NCBI RefSeq assembly: GCF_000801105.2
Contig: NC_079514.1
Location: 24,344,293 to 24,408,292, forward strand
From: Raphanus sativus
Taxonomy: Eukaryota > Streptophyta > Magnoliopsida > Brassicales > Brassicaceae
Direction of reading: 5' to 3'
Length of the DNA: 64,000 nt
In this document: in pieces, positions 11,588 to 22,092 of the stretch
How positions within the stretch are numbered: position 1 is the stretch's first letter
Layout: every line of letters starts with the position of its first letter
Made by a program: the position numbers and the translations under genes
Notes under the pieces: generated by a model
Seen by the model: only the letters and a program-made list of their open reading frames with translations
Database searches by the model: none
What the model was told of the DNA's origin: nothing

Positions 11588-12943
11588 TGATGTTAGGAGT
11601 TTTGAGGCTCCTAAGTCAAATGATAGTATAGTGGAAGTAAGTTATCGAACCACTTCTGAGGGATTCAAATGCAGAGAGAATGCAAGTATTTGCCTAATCT
11701 AAGTGCAATCAGTGAATTGGATGGTTTTTAAACTAAAACTAGAATGCAAGTAATAGAAACGATACTTTTAAGCTATTGGAAAGGAGAACTCATGGGTATA
11801 GGGATTTCAGACCTTGGGTGATCAAGTTTCGAACTAAGGACGACAAATGAATCAATCAAACTATTAACCTTAAGCCTAGACACAATTCTAAGCAAGCTCT
11901 ATGTCTAGATGAATGCTCATTTGCTAACATGTCTCAAACATCAAATGTCTTTGGTTGAATAACATGCAAGCAATCATTACTAACAAGTCTATTAGCTATC
12001 TTAGCATCTTTAACAACAAATATCTTTGGCAAAGTACACTAAGAGCCTAGGAGAGTTGACTCAGGCATTTCATCAAACACCTTTTGGGTGGGAAATGCCT
12101 AGAGATCACCTTTTGAGTGGCCTACTCAAATGATGCATTAAGACCACTCTAATATGCAAGGAACAAGTATGATTTACACCTAACACATCCTAGAATTAAC
12201 CTAATCACCCTAAATCTCCCTAACCCATGAATCCAAAAGTGGATTACTCACTAATCTCCATGATTCCTCTTAAACCCATGATGGATTTCAGATGAATCAT
12301 ATGGAGAAATAGAAAAGAAACTCACAAGAAAACAAGAACAATCAAATCCAAAAGGGAACTTTTCTTGAGAGAGTTTTGTGTATTCAATAGATAAAAGATC
12401 ATCTGCCAATGGTGGCTACAAAGTATACTTAAACATTAGGTTTTTCAGTGCAAAAACGTGCACAATAAATTGCAAAAAAGTCCTTCAAAAATAATAAAAT
12501 CGTGCAGCTGGTGACGCGGAGCGACCCCAGAGAATCGCTCCAGCACGTCGCTCTGGCTTCGGGAGCGACCTCGGGTGGTCGCTCTGAGGGGTCGCTCTGA
12601 GGGGTCGCTCTGACCTTGTTTCTTCGTGTCTCCGAGTGATGAGATCGCGAGTGACTTGGAGGTGTCGCTCTGGGAAGGTCGCTCTGAGAGGTGGGGCACA
12701 GCGACTCCGTAGGGTCGCTCCGGGAAGGTCGCTTCGATGCTTTGCTCGTACAATGATCACCTTTTTCACCTCTTTTGAGCTCCAAACACATCCAAATGTC
12801 TCCAAATTTGTTCATGAGGTGCTCCAATACCTGATAGAGACATATGTATGCAGAATGCAACCTAAACATGTCTAGATCCTAATCTATATGATGAAAATGC
12901 TTATGAATGAATGGGTAAAACAATGCAAATATGCAAGATATCA
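11588..12943 (-). repeat. 5' LTR of element D
   Basis: Nearly identical to 5762-7102. It has an additional 'gaggggtcgctct' unit near 12595, consistent with slippage in the GGTCGCTC array. It abuts the primer-binding site. Confidence 0.9.
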
Positions 12944-12948
12944 AGTTC
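12944..12948. repeat. Target-site duplication of element D, right (AGTTC)
   Basis: AGTTC directly after the right LTR end GATATCA, matching 5757-5761. Confidence 0.9.
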
Positions 12949-13425
12949 TAGCTTGGTTTGAACCCTGAGATTCTTGAGCCTTAGAGGTCCCTTACCTAGG
13001 CCCGAAGGCCGTTTTATTGAACCCGAAGGTTTGCTCATTGAACCCTGAGGTTTTCTGAGTGTTGGGGTTTAATCTTTAGATCCGGGGACCATGATTAAAC
13101 CCTATGGATACCTAAAACCCGGAGGTTGATGCTTTTGAACCATGAGGTTCTTAGCAAACCCGAAGGTTGGTGTTTAGGATTCGAAGATCCTTGAACCCTG
13201 GGGTTCTTACTAGATCCGAGGACCAGTTAGACCTGAAGGCCCTTGATCGACCCTTAGGTGATCTAGAATCCGGAGATTCCTTACAGACCCGGAGGCTGCA
13301 TTGAACCCTGAGGTTCTTTTATAGACTCGGAGGCCGTACTAAACCCGGAGGTTATTATATAGACCCTGAGGCCGTATTGAACTCTGAGGTTCGTCATAGA
13401 CACTGAGGCCGTATGCGTTATGGGA
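12949..13425. repeat. Array of about 23 degenerate mini-hairpins
   Basis: Consecutive units of 13-15 bp spaced about 17-25 bp apart follow the pattern RRACCC-KGA-GGYY. Examples are GAACCCTGAGGTTC, GAATCCGGAGATTC, GGCCCGAAGGCC, GGATTCGAAGATCC and AACCCGAAGGTT. The left and right arms change together so that most units stay self-complementary. Later units alternate between a GAACC...GGTTC and an AGACC...GGCC type. No open reading frame explains it. It belongs to the tail of element C. Confidence 0.7.
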
Positions 13426-13844
13426 AGTTTGTGATCGTATTCTGCTCCCCATGGGGGAACCACTACCGATCTGTTATTGAGAAACGTTATCATCCTCATT
13501 CATGAAATGTGATGAAGATATGTGCCTATAAACTCAATACTAATTGTGTATTACAAAAGTTTCATCAAATTGACTCTACAAAACAAAACTGGGAAATCTG
13601 CGTCCATGTGAACGATGAAACACAGTTGTTTCCTGACACTGCGTGCTAGATTGTTCGCCTTTAAATTCTTTGACCGTGGTACATGAACGACCTCTGATCT
13701 GAATACTTTAAAAAATGTTTTTATTAATAATTGAATATCATCAAACGTGTATATAATTATTTCCGTCGACTACTTTATAGTAACTAAATTTGTATATTGT
13801 ATCTCATCCCCTAATTCTCATACACAACAAAATTTTATGCCTCA
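13426..13844. other. Spacer with a LINE remnant
   Basis: Apart from the RNase H remnant at 13551-13705, no gene or repeat is recognised here. Confidence 0.4.
13551..13705 (-). pseudogene. LINE RNase H C-terminus remnant
   Basis: Minus-strand translation reads VVHVPRSKNLKANNLARSVRK and then IVHMDADFPVLF before a stop at 13551. This is the typical end of the RNase H-like domain of plant non-LTR retroelement proteins (usually H-x-PR-x(3)-N-x-x-AD-LAR). Only about 50 residues remain, with no upstream reverse transcriptase. Confidence 0.6.
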
Positions 13845-15729
13845 TCTATACTATTAAAGCAGGATCTTATTGGCTTTTTTACTATAAATACCCTTTTATT
13901 TATTACCATTGCAAATTTCATTAAGGGCAATCAAGTAATATTAATAGCACATCTATATTGGGTCACTTTTTTTGGATCCAGCCCACTGCCACGTCAGATC
14001 TTTCTTGGGCCGATTAAGAAATCAGCCCACTGCCTTTTTCTTTTTAATCATTCTTAATATTTTGTGTAGTGAACAAAAATTAATCACTTAATTATTATGT
14101 TTTTTCTTTTTTTTAACATAATTTAAGCATTCATAAAAAATTTTGAATTTTTTATTGAAAAGTATAAATCTTTATTAAAAGTATATAATTTTTTATTTAA
14201 AAAATTAACCACATAAAATTAATTTATCAGAGTTATACCATTCGGGTACGGATCGGTTCTTTCGAGTATAGGGTTTTTTGGGTTTTGAAATTAAATCCCA
14301 TTCGGGTATTATAAAATTTCGAGTCGGATTCGAGTCGGATCTTTCCAGATCCGGGTGGGTTCGGTTCTCATGTATAAGAATCTGAAAAATAACCAGATAA
14401 CCAAAGTATCTAAAGCGGGTTCGGTTATTTTACTCAAAGTAACCAAAGTATCCGATTCGGTTCAAAATTTTGTATCCAAATTACTCAAAGTAACCAAAAG
14501 TAACCAAAAATATCCATTCTATACAGCTTTTTGGGTAAACTTTTATCCAAACTATCATATGTTACCCAAAAAATACTCAAAAGTACCGAAAATAACTACT
14601 ATGGTTAACTTATAATATTAATTTAAAAATATTTAAATAATTATAAATATAATTAAAACATATATTTTAAGATATATATTCACATTTCGGATATCTTCGG
14701 ATATTCATTCGGTTCTCGGTTCGAGGCGGATTTGGGACCGGTTCTTCGGATACAACAATTTAGAACTCATTCGAATATCTACCCCAGATCTAATTGGGTT
14801 CAGGATCCTGATTTTTGGGTCGGTTTCGGATTGTTTCTTCGGATCCGAATATTTTACTTAGGCCTATACTCATTTAAAATGAAACACGATAAAAAAAGAT
14901 AAAAAGCTTAAGTCTTTTATAAAAAAATAAATATATGAAAATATGACATTTACTAAATATTTGTCAATTTAGAAAAAATAAAGGAAAATAAACCCGCGCT
15001 TTCAAAATCTAGTTGTATCTTATAAAAGGTTTGTCAAGTTTGGTGCTGAGATACAAACTTAATACATGGAAACTATTAACGTGCTTTGAGATGTATGATT
15101 CCTATTACACTATAATAATATTTACGGATTTTAAAAGCGTGGATCAAAATCTAATATTAAAAAAATGGTTTGGGTTCAGGCCAGTTACTGCTAGGTTTGG
15201 GTTGGTTCGGATCTATAATTTAAAAAAAAAATACAAGTAATTAAAGGATACATTTCATGTTTGGATATCTAGAACTTAAAAAACCTAAAGTACCTAAACT
15301 GGACTCAAAATACCAAAACTCCAAATAATAAATGAAATTATTGCAAAAGAAAGTCTTATCTGAATAACCAAAAATATCCACAGTTTTACTTAAGACACGA
15401 ATTATTTACAAAAATCCAAAATTTTACCTAAAGTCCAAAATTATAAACTAAAACCTGAATCAGAAACATAAAAATATCTATGATACCAAAAATATAATGA
15501 AAATACCTATATATATATATATATATATATAAGAAATCAAAGATATTTTGAGTATTCCACCTGGTCTAGAATAAGATACTTAAAGATACTTTAGCCTAGA
15601 TCCAAAATGAACCTGTATTTTTGGAAAGATTTTCTGTTTGAGTTTTCCAATCCGAGTAAATACTTATATCTTCATAAAATAAGTTTTAAAGAATAAATAC
15701 GCGCTTTAAAAGCGAATTTTAAAATCTAG
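13845..15729 (+). mobile_element. Helitron-type element(s) with two 3' ends
   Basis: Starts TCTATACTATTAAAG after an A, the classic start of Brassicaceae Helitrons, and ends CTAG followed by T at 15726-15729. About 10 bp before that end lies the palindrome CGCTTTAAAAGCG, the expected terminal hairpin. A second CTAG end preceded by 'cgcgctttcaaaatctag' occurs at 15009-15012. No helicase gene; internal sequence has repeated 'ggttcggat' words. Probably two nested or tandem non-autonomous copies. Confidence 0.65.
15505..15531. repeat. (AT)n microsatellite
   Basis: An uninterrupted run of about 12 AT units within the Helitron region. Confidence 0.8.
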
Positions 15730-16329
15730 TTTCAAACAATTAGTAAAAAAATATCTATAAACTAATAAAATATCATATCCCGACACTGTTAATTTATGTT
15801 GTAATCTCATAAAATAGAAGATAAATCTTACATCTTAGATTTTATTTATTCTTATTTCAATTGATAAAATATTACTTAACATTATTTAAAGTCTATCTAT
15901 TTTATTTTCCCTTTTCTTATATCTAAAAATGTTAAATGTTATTTAAATTTAACCAAAATATGATCCTTTGATTAAAAAGTAAATCTGAATATATACTAGT
16001 AGACATACATTTAAAAGAATAAAATAAGAGTGCACATAATAAATATATAACAATCATACATCAATCGTAAAAGTTTGTTATATATAAAAACAAAGTAAAG
16101 CATTACGCAGATAAATTAATCTTTCAGTCATTCAAATAGAAAGCTATACGGAAATAAAATAAAATTTGGTCAAAACTGCACACAATTCTCACAATCTGGC
16201 GTCTAATTTTGGGGTCAAAATTGGTCATATCGACATCAACGATTAAAATCACCCAAGAATCGTGTTATTTACAAGAATGAGCCAAAACTGTCAATATAAA
16301 AATTTTGTATACGTTAGAGACACTGCTTA
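15730..16329. other. AT-rich spacer
   Basis: 600 bp of AT-rich sequence. I see no gene, target duplication or recognisable repeat. Confidence 0.4.
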
Positions 16330-16515
16330 TATGCTTCCCGGATTTCAAGATTTCTTATGTTCCAAGAGCGCGTAATCAGATTTCAGACTTTTTAGCTAAA
16401 ACTCCTAGATCCTTCCATAGGAAGTTACATTTTGTTGGTTGTTCTATTCCGGTCTGGTTAGCAAGACCACCTCAAGCTTGAGTAATAAAATAGTCGTTTG
16501 CCGTAAAAAAAAAAA
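16330..16515 (+). mobile_element. LINE 3' end with poly(A)
   Basis: Coding remnant FPDFKISYVPRARNQISDFL, then FHRKLHFVGCSIPVWLARPP and a stop at 16479-16481, the end of a plant LINE RNase H-like domain. It is followed by a short 3' UTR and an A-rich tail at about 16506-16517. A different LINE family from the remnant at 13551. Confidence 0.6.
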
Positions 16516-16539
16516 CAATTATGTATACATATTGTCTAC

Positions 16540-16860
16540 TTAAATAAAGTTACATAGAACAAACTTCATACATTTCTTTCGAGGAAGGAAATAAAAAAAT
16601 TTCTTCCCAAAGAAGAATTATCCGGAAAAACATTTTCTCGAAAGATTTTTGTGAGACACATAACAATTTTACGAAACAATCTTCCATAAAAGAAACTTTG
16701 TGAAGTTACTAAGGAAAACTTCAGTAAAAATAGAAAGAAGTTTTACGAAACAATCTTACGTAAAAAAACTTTGAAAAGTTTCAGTGGTAAAACTTTTGTA
16801 AAACAAGCAAAACAATTCTGGAAGCATATGAAAGCATCAACGAAGAACGAAAGAGACAAC
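16540..16860. repeat. AT-rich region with internal direct repeats
   Basis: 'ttttacgaaacaatctt' occurs at about 16669 and 16741, each followed by similar 'aaactttg' sequence, giving two diverged units of about 72 bp. No gene. Confidence 0.45.
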
Positions 16861-17074
16861 ACTATCTCTCCTCTCCTACTCATGCCTTTCTCTCGCCTCT
16901 CTCCTTCCTCATCGCGCAAAACCTCCCTCTTTCTCCTCTATCCTCTTCCTCATTGCCATAACCTCTCCTTGGATTTCCCACATCGCCCTCTCTCTCCTCC
17001 TCATCTCCTTTTGGCTCTCTCTCCTCCTCACGCCCCTTGTATCTATTCTCTCTCCTCCTCATCACCACTCGTAT

Positions 17075-17500
17075 GTTCATCATGTTCTTTCTTGAATCTT
17101 GTCTGCGATGCTCTTCGTTTCATCGCAGTTGAAATTGCCATTGAGATTTTAACAAAGAAAACGAGAAACACTTTTTTTCTAGTAAAATTTGGCTAGACGT
17201 CGAGTAAGAAAGGTTAACTTAAACACAAATATGTTTTCGATGAAGCGGAATGATTTTCATCATTTAATAGACCAACGGCACAAAACACGAAATTTGGAGA
17301 GAGTTGACGATTTTCTGAGAAATATCGTAAAAAGCGCATAAACCATGAAACGATCTGAAACACCCTAAAACACAACACAGCTCACTTATGAATAAAAATG
17401 TAAAGTGTCCCAATCTCAAGCACTATTTACTTTGCTCAGAGAGAAAGAAGAAATAAAATAGGATAATGGAAGATTTCGGAAAAGGATAAACACGAATATC
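17075..17500. repeat. Diverged local duplication, unit 1
   Basis: Collinear with 17970-18258, resuming at 44433-44518. Shared landmarks are 'catgttctt', 'attttaac', 'agaccaac', 'caaaacac', 'tctgaaac' and a purine-rich end containing 'ggataatggaagat' / 'agataatggaagat'. No coding potential; upstream (16850-17070) is CT-rich. Confidence 0.45.
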
Positions 17501-17970
17501 GAAAAATAAAGAAAGATCGAAGAAAATGGAAGATATGGATCTATGGGAAAATGGAAACATGGCCGACCTTTGAGGAGTACATAGAGAAAAACCTTGGACA
17601 AAGAATAAAGGGAGAAGAATATTAGCTACAAAAGTTCTATGTAATTAGAACTTAGGCTTTATTTTTCGCTTTTTTTACCCGAGCTGCGACTCATGCATAT
17701 GATTCTTGACATAGGCGGTTACTCTAGTGAACCTAGATAGAATATAATGCCTGTTTTATTTGATTTCCATTGTAATATCACTTCTAGACGAACATCCTGA
17801 ACGATTCTGTCTACGGAACGCTCATACACAAATTCGAAATAAAAATCCTTCTCATAAAAGCTTCTCTTTCTTCATTACAAAATTTGACAGTCAAAATTTT
17901 GGTTTCCACAATTCCTCAGCATCTCCTAGCTCCTGTCTCACTCCTCAAAATCAACCACTCTTCTGATCAT
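17500..17970. other. Spacer between duplicated units
   Basis: No gene recognised. It holds purine-rich sequence and a CT-rich stretch at about 17860-17960 similar in kind to that before unit 1. Confidence 0.35.
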
Positions 17971-18258
17971 CATGTTCTTGTTTAAATCTTACCCATAACG
18001 CTTTTCATTTTGTCACAATCGGAGTTGACATTCAGATTTTATGGAAAACTAGAAATCTTTGTTTTTATGAAATTTTGGCCAAACGTTAAGATGAAAATAT
18101 TTAACTTAATGATCAAAATGTTTAGACAAAAAATGATTTTTATCATTTTGTAAGACCAACTGCACAAAAAAACAAAACTTGGGGGAAAATTGACGTGTAA
18201 TTTGTAAACAGTCTGAAACAACCTAAAACACGAAACGGTCCATTTATGACTTAATAGG
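17970..18258. repeat. Diverged local duplication, unit 2 (split by element E)
   Basis: Matches unit 1 at 17075-17390. The rest of this unit continues beyond element E at 44433-44518, so E inserted into an existing duplication. Confidence 0.45.
18254..18258. repeat. Target-site duplication of element E, left (ATAGG)
   Basis: ATAGG precedes the LTR start TGATATACC. The same bases follow the far LTR end at 44428-44432. Confidence 0.85.
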
Positions 18259-19695
18259 TGATATACCATGGAATTCACCCATTTCTAGCTATGGTATATA
18301 AGTGTTTTATATAGTATTTATTATGTATTGGAGTCTATTTAGAGTATTTACAGGTTCATTGACGATTTGGAGATATATGCTGATTTTGGTGTCTTTTGGA
18401 GTCTTTCGCAGTGCAGGACAGCATAGACGCTTCAGATGTTTAGCTCTCGATGGAGACATTCCCACCTTTGGATTTAGCCCATATTTTGACACAAGATAAA
18501 GCTTTGAGTTATATTTCCAATGCCACAGATCTGAGGTCAATATGCATCCTGTAGCAGAAGTTCTGTCTGTTTTACTGAAGAGTGGTCAGTCTGCCTCTCA
18601 AGAAGAAACTGTCGAGAAGAGGATTCTATGTCGATGGATGCAGCACACTGCATGTCGATCGACAGGGACATTAGAATGTGAGCCGAGTATCTTTCATGAC
18701 TGACTGAAGCCCAGGAGTCACCACAAAGTTACCAAAATACCCTTGACGACCAGAAACCCTATTTATGTTATTTCTAAGCCATTGTTGACGGTGACGCTTT
18801 CTATTATTCATTGTTTTTAGTTACGAGAGAAGGGAGGAATTCCTTCAGAGTCCTCCTGGAACTCCTTTTATTTTGGTTTATTTATCTATTGCAATTTCAT
18901 CTATTCATCTATTATTTCTGTGACAACTATCATGTCTGAATAGATCCACCTGTTAGGTTTAGGGTTCAGATAGGTTTGTGGGATTAGCCCCAAACTATAC
19001 TTTCTAAGTAGTGATATTCATCAAATGGATTGTACCCTATGCTTGTTCTAGATTAGCTAACTAGAGCATAGATCACTAGGATCTTTATATCTTAAATTAT
19101 CTATTTGAGCTAGATTGTCTCCTGTTGAAAAGAGCGAGAGTCCTACTTGAGACCTAATGTTCATTATCGGCTCGCGCCTAGGCATTTCTAGAAGCCGTCG
19201 ATCGATATTCCGACTGGACAATCAATTGGCGCTGCGAAAGGTGTATCGCTCGATATCTCTAAAGGATATCGATCGACTCTTTTTCTGGTCAACAGACGAC
19301 AATTGAGATCAGAGATCTAGTTATTTAACCAGTGAGACATCACTGATTGTTAAGCGGCTGAGTTCTTTAATATCATGCAAACAACTTGTTAGGCATTTAT
19401 AGACATTATAATCTCCAATACTTAAATAGAAGTCCTAGATCAAGCTATCATCCTTCCATCAAACAAATCCTTGCCAAGCTGAACAATTATATTGTTCATC
19501 TTGTTTACTGTTCTATTTTATTTACTGCTTTACTATATTTATTTACTGCTTTATAAACTATTAGCCTAGCTTAATCTCATAACTATTAGATCTAGTGTGT
19601 GTCTTAGCTCCTTGTGGATTCGATCCATAAGTACTATAACTTGACCTCTTTTGATGAGAGTAATTCACTCCTTAGGGTATTTTTCAGTGATATCA
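18259..19695 (+). repeat. 5' LTR of element E
   Basis: TGATATACC...GTGATATCA, 1437 bp. It carries TCGATCGAC words at about 18655, 19200 and 19268. Confidence 0.9.
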
Positions 19696-19699
19696 AATT

Positions 19700-19712
19700 T
19701 GGCGCTGTTGCC
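19700..19712 (+). promoter_or_regulatory. Primer-binding site of element E
   Basis: TGGCGCTGTTGCC four bases past the LTR end; one base differs from the D primer site. Confidence 0.8.
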
Positions 19713-19828
19713 GGAGAGCTTCGATCGCCATTTGATCTTTTCTAGTTAGATTTAGTCTAGGTTTTACTATTGTTAAAAAAACTGATAAAAAATTTTTCTT
19801 CTGTTTTAGGTACATACCAGGAACAACA

Positions 19829-22092
19829 ATGAAGAAAGGATTTTTAGCTTCTTCAAAGAAGCAACCTGCTGGTTTATGCACGATCCGTAAGTCTACGAGG
19901 GATGAATCGATCGACACACTCCAAGCAGCATCGATCGACATCATACACCATAAATCGATCGACAGCATACACCACAAATCGATCGACATCGTCCATCACG
20001 AATCGATCGACACCCTACAAGAACCGGTGATCGACAGAATACACAAACCGTCAAATGACACTGTTCACCCCTGTACTATTCACCAAAGTACTATTCATCC
20101 GAGTACTGTTCACCGAAATACTGTTCACGCAGATACTGTTCATCGCAGTACTATTCATCAGAGTACTGTTCACATGGGTGCTGTTCATGCGGGTACTGTT
20201 CATCGAGGTACTGTTCATCCCGCATCGATCGACACTATCCATCCCGTGTCGATAGACACTGTTCATCCGATGTCGATCGACACTGTTCATCTTGTATCAA
20301 TCGACATTGTTCATCACGGCATATTTCATCGAAACATTGTTTATCGCAGCACTGTTCACGAAAACACTGTTCATCCTGTATCGATCGACACTGTTCATCC
20401 GAAATCGATCGATACTGTTTATCACAACACTGTTCATCGCGATACTCTTCATCAAAACATTGTTCACCGCGACACTGTTCATCCGGGTACTATTCATCCG
20501 GACACTGTTAATCCGACGCCGAAAAGTTTTGTTCATCAAGAGTCGACCGACACCACTTGCGAGGAGACAAAAGACATCAAAGCACTCATACTTAAGATCG
20601 ATAAGAGAGGTATCTAGCGAGATGAAGAAGGTCGCCATTGCAACACCAGAGGACAATTGATTAATGCAGAGGGTGCTGTAATCCCTGATGTGATTGTTGT
20701 TGTTGAGACGAACTACTTATCTTGTCAAGCCTATGGTATGATTTGGGAGGTGCGAACCCTTTCCGAGGTTTTCCTCATGAAGATCCAACATACCATATCA
20801 AAGAACTTGAGAAACTAGCCTCAATAAGCAAGCAGAATGAAGTACTTGTAGATCACATTATCTGCAAGATCTTCCCCTATTATTTATCTGGAGATGCTTT
20901 TAGCTGGTTCAGTAAGCTGCAGCCAAGATCTCTAACCTGTTGGGAAAACATCAAGAACGCATTTCTCAATAAATTTTTCTATGATGCTGCAGCAAATCTA
21001 GAGATTGAGATGAGAGCTATGCTGGAATATATGGTAGAGGATGATGAACAGATTGCACCTGAAGAACTGAGTAGAATAGAAGAAGCCGATATTAGTGACA
21101 CAAGCTCAGCATAGATCGACCCCACGACCTCAACATCGATCGACAACATCACTTCAGCATCAATCGACACCAGCATTTCAACATCGATCGACCGAGACGT
21201 TTGTCACAGATCGATACCACTTGAAATCCATGAAAGTTCGAGTTGTCCTCAGGACATTGCAGACTCGACACAGAAGGGCATTGATGTATCAAGTTGTTAT
21301 CCTAACCAAGATGTAGAAAAAGAGATCACCATGGAAGATTTCTTGGAGTTAGAGGGTGGAGAACAACTTGGAGACTTGGATTCGAGTATAGAAGTCACTA
21401 TGAAAGACTTCATAGAGCTGGAGGAATGGCTTGAGTCGGACCATAAGCTTGATGACGAGCGGAACACTATGAGAAAAGATATGGAAACTTCGGCAAAGGC
21501 TAGCATCAATCGATACCAACCTGATGAGATCAATTGTTACCCACCCTTCATCATCGATCGATACCCATCTGAGTGCATCGATCGACACACATGTTTAGAC
21601 GAGATACCAAGATGCACAGTTAAGCTGGAACCGATTGAGGAGGCTATGCAGAAGTCTGAGACCTCATACCTTGCTGTTCCTGAACATCTAAGACCCATAT
21701 GCGCAGAAGAAGCTGCTGGGATTTGAAAAATAATGAAGAGGATACATGACCCTGTGAAGATTGTGGTTCCATGTATCGTGGTTGAAGCTGAATCTCCTAT
21801 ACCACAAGATAGAGGTATACTTCCAGATTCCTACAATGGAGTATTTAAGGATCATCAGCATGTAGTAGCTTCTCAGAGGGGGATGAGGTGTAAAACTAAA
21901 GTCGACAAAGGCCCCAGAGAAGCAGCATCGATCGACACTGACCATACCCCATCGGTCGACATCGTACGTGTATCAAAGCAGAAGGAGTTTGATGTGTGTG
22001 GAAATATTTTTGATGGAGATACCACCACGCGATCAGACAAGTCTGGGGGAAAGAAGAGGAGAAATTGGAATAAGAGGAAACGAACAAAGTGA
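19829..22092 (+). pseudogene. gag-like region of element E with SID/VHR repeats
   Basis: ATG at 19829 opens a 262-codon frame dominated by repeats. One type is built on SIDTVHP (DNA word ATCGATCGACACT). The other is a 15-bp unit giving TVHRS (DNA 'actgttcatcgcagt'), about 12 copies at 20055-20225. After a stop at 20615 and frame changes, a gag domain remnant follows (NPFRGFPHEDPTYHIKELEK, SGDAFSWFSKLQPRS, NAFLNKFFYDAAAN) and then an acidic region with more SID words to a basic end (GGKKRRNWNKRKR, stop at 22090). Several stops and frame shifts make it inactive. It resembles crucifer Athila ORF1 proteins. Confidence 0.65.
20055..20225 (+). repeat. 15-bp tandem repeat 'tactgttcatcgcag'
   Basis: About 12 drifted copies, in frame with the gag-like reading frame, so each adds five residues (TVHRS-like). 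Confidence 0.8.

Larger units (their letters stand above)
5762..12943 (-). mobile_element. Athila-like Ty3/gypsy element D, gag-protease only
   Basis: A complete insertion of 7182 bp with two LTRs (1341 and 1356 bp), a primer site TGGCGCCGTTGCC, gag and protease coding sequence, a purine tract beside the 3' LTR, and an AGTTC duplication. LTR ends are TGAT...ATCA. There is no reverse transcriptase, RNase H or integrase, so it depends on another element's enzymes. Long LTRs, this primer site and the gag-protease type point to the Athila lineage. The LTRs are very similar by eye (small indels, scattered substitutions), so the insertion is not ancient. Confidence 0.85.
2587..13425 (-). mobile_element. 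Tat-like Ty3/gypsy element C, interrupted by element D
   Basis: An LTR (2587-3026), an antisense gene on the plus strand (3492-5320), and a tail of degenerate hairpin repeats. The tail is cut at 5761 by element D and resumes at 12944, as the AGTTC duplication on both sides shows. No gag, protease, reverse transcriptase or integrase of this element is present, so it is either truncated or a derivative without them. The right boundary is set where the hairpin array ends and is approximate. Confidence 0.5.

Noticed and set aside
12949..13425. Mini-hairpin array as CRISPR or tRNA cluster
   Set aside because: Units are too short and degenerate for CRISPR repeats, and none folds as a tRNA cloverleaf.
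13281..13499. 72-residue open frame over the mini-hairpin array
   Set aside because: Mostly the array read on the minus strand; composition reflects the repeat unit.
16771..17196. 141-residue open frame rich in Ser, Leu and Pro
   Set aside because: Product of a CT-rich low-complexity tract; no conserved motif.
20055..20225. Possible CRISPR-like array
   Set aside because: Units are 15 bp, adjacent, without unique spacers, and lie in a plant retrotransposon coding frame.
20051..20660. Open frames opposite to or overlapping the SID/VHR repeats (MNSTRMNS..., LFTEILF...)
   Set aside because: Created by the 15-bp tandem repeat being open in several frames; no domain or start context.
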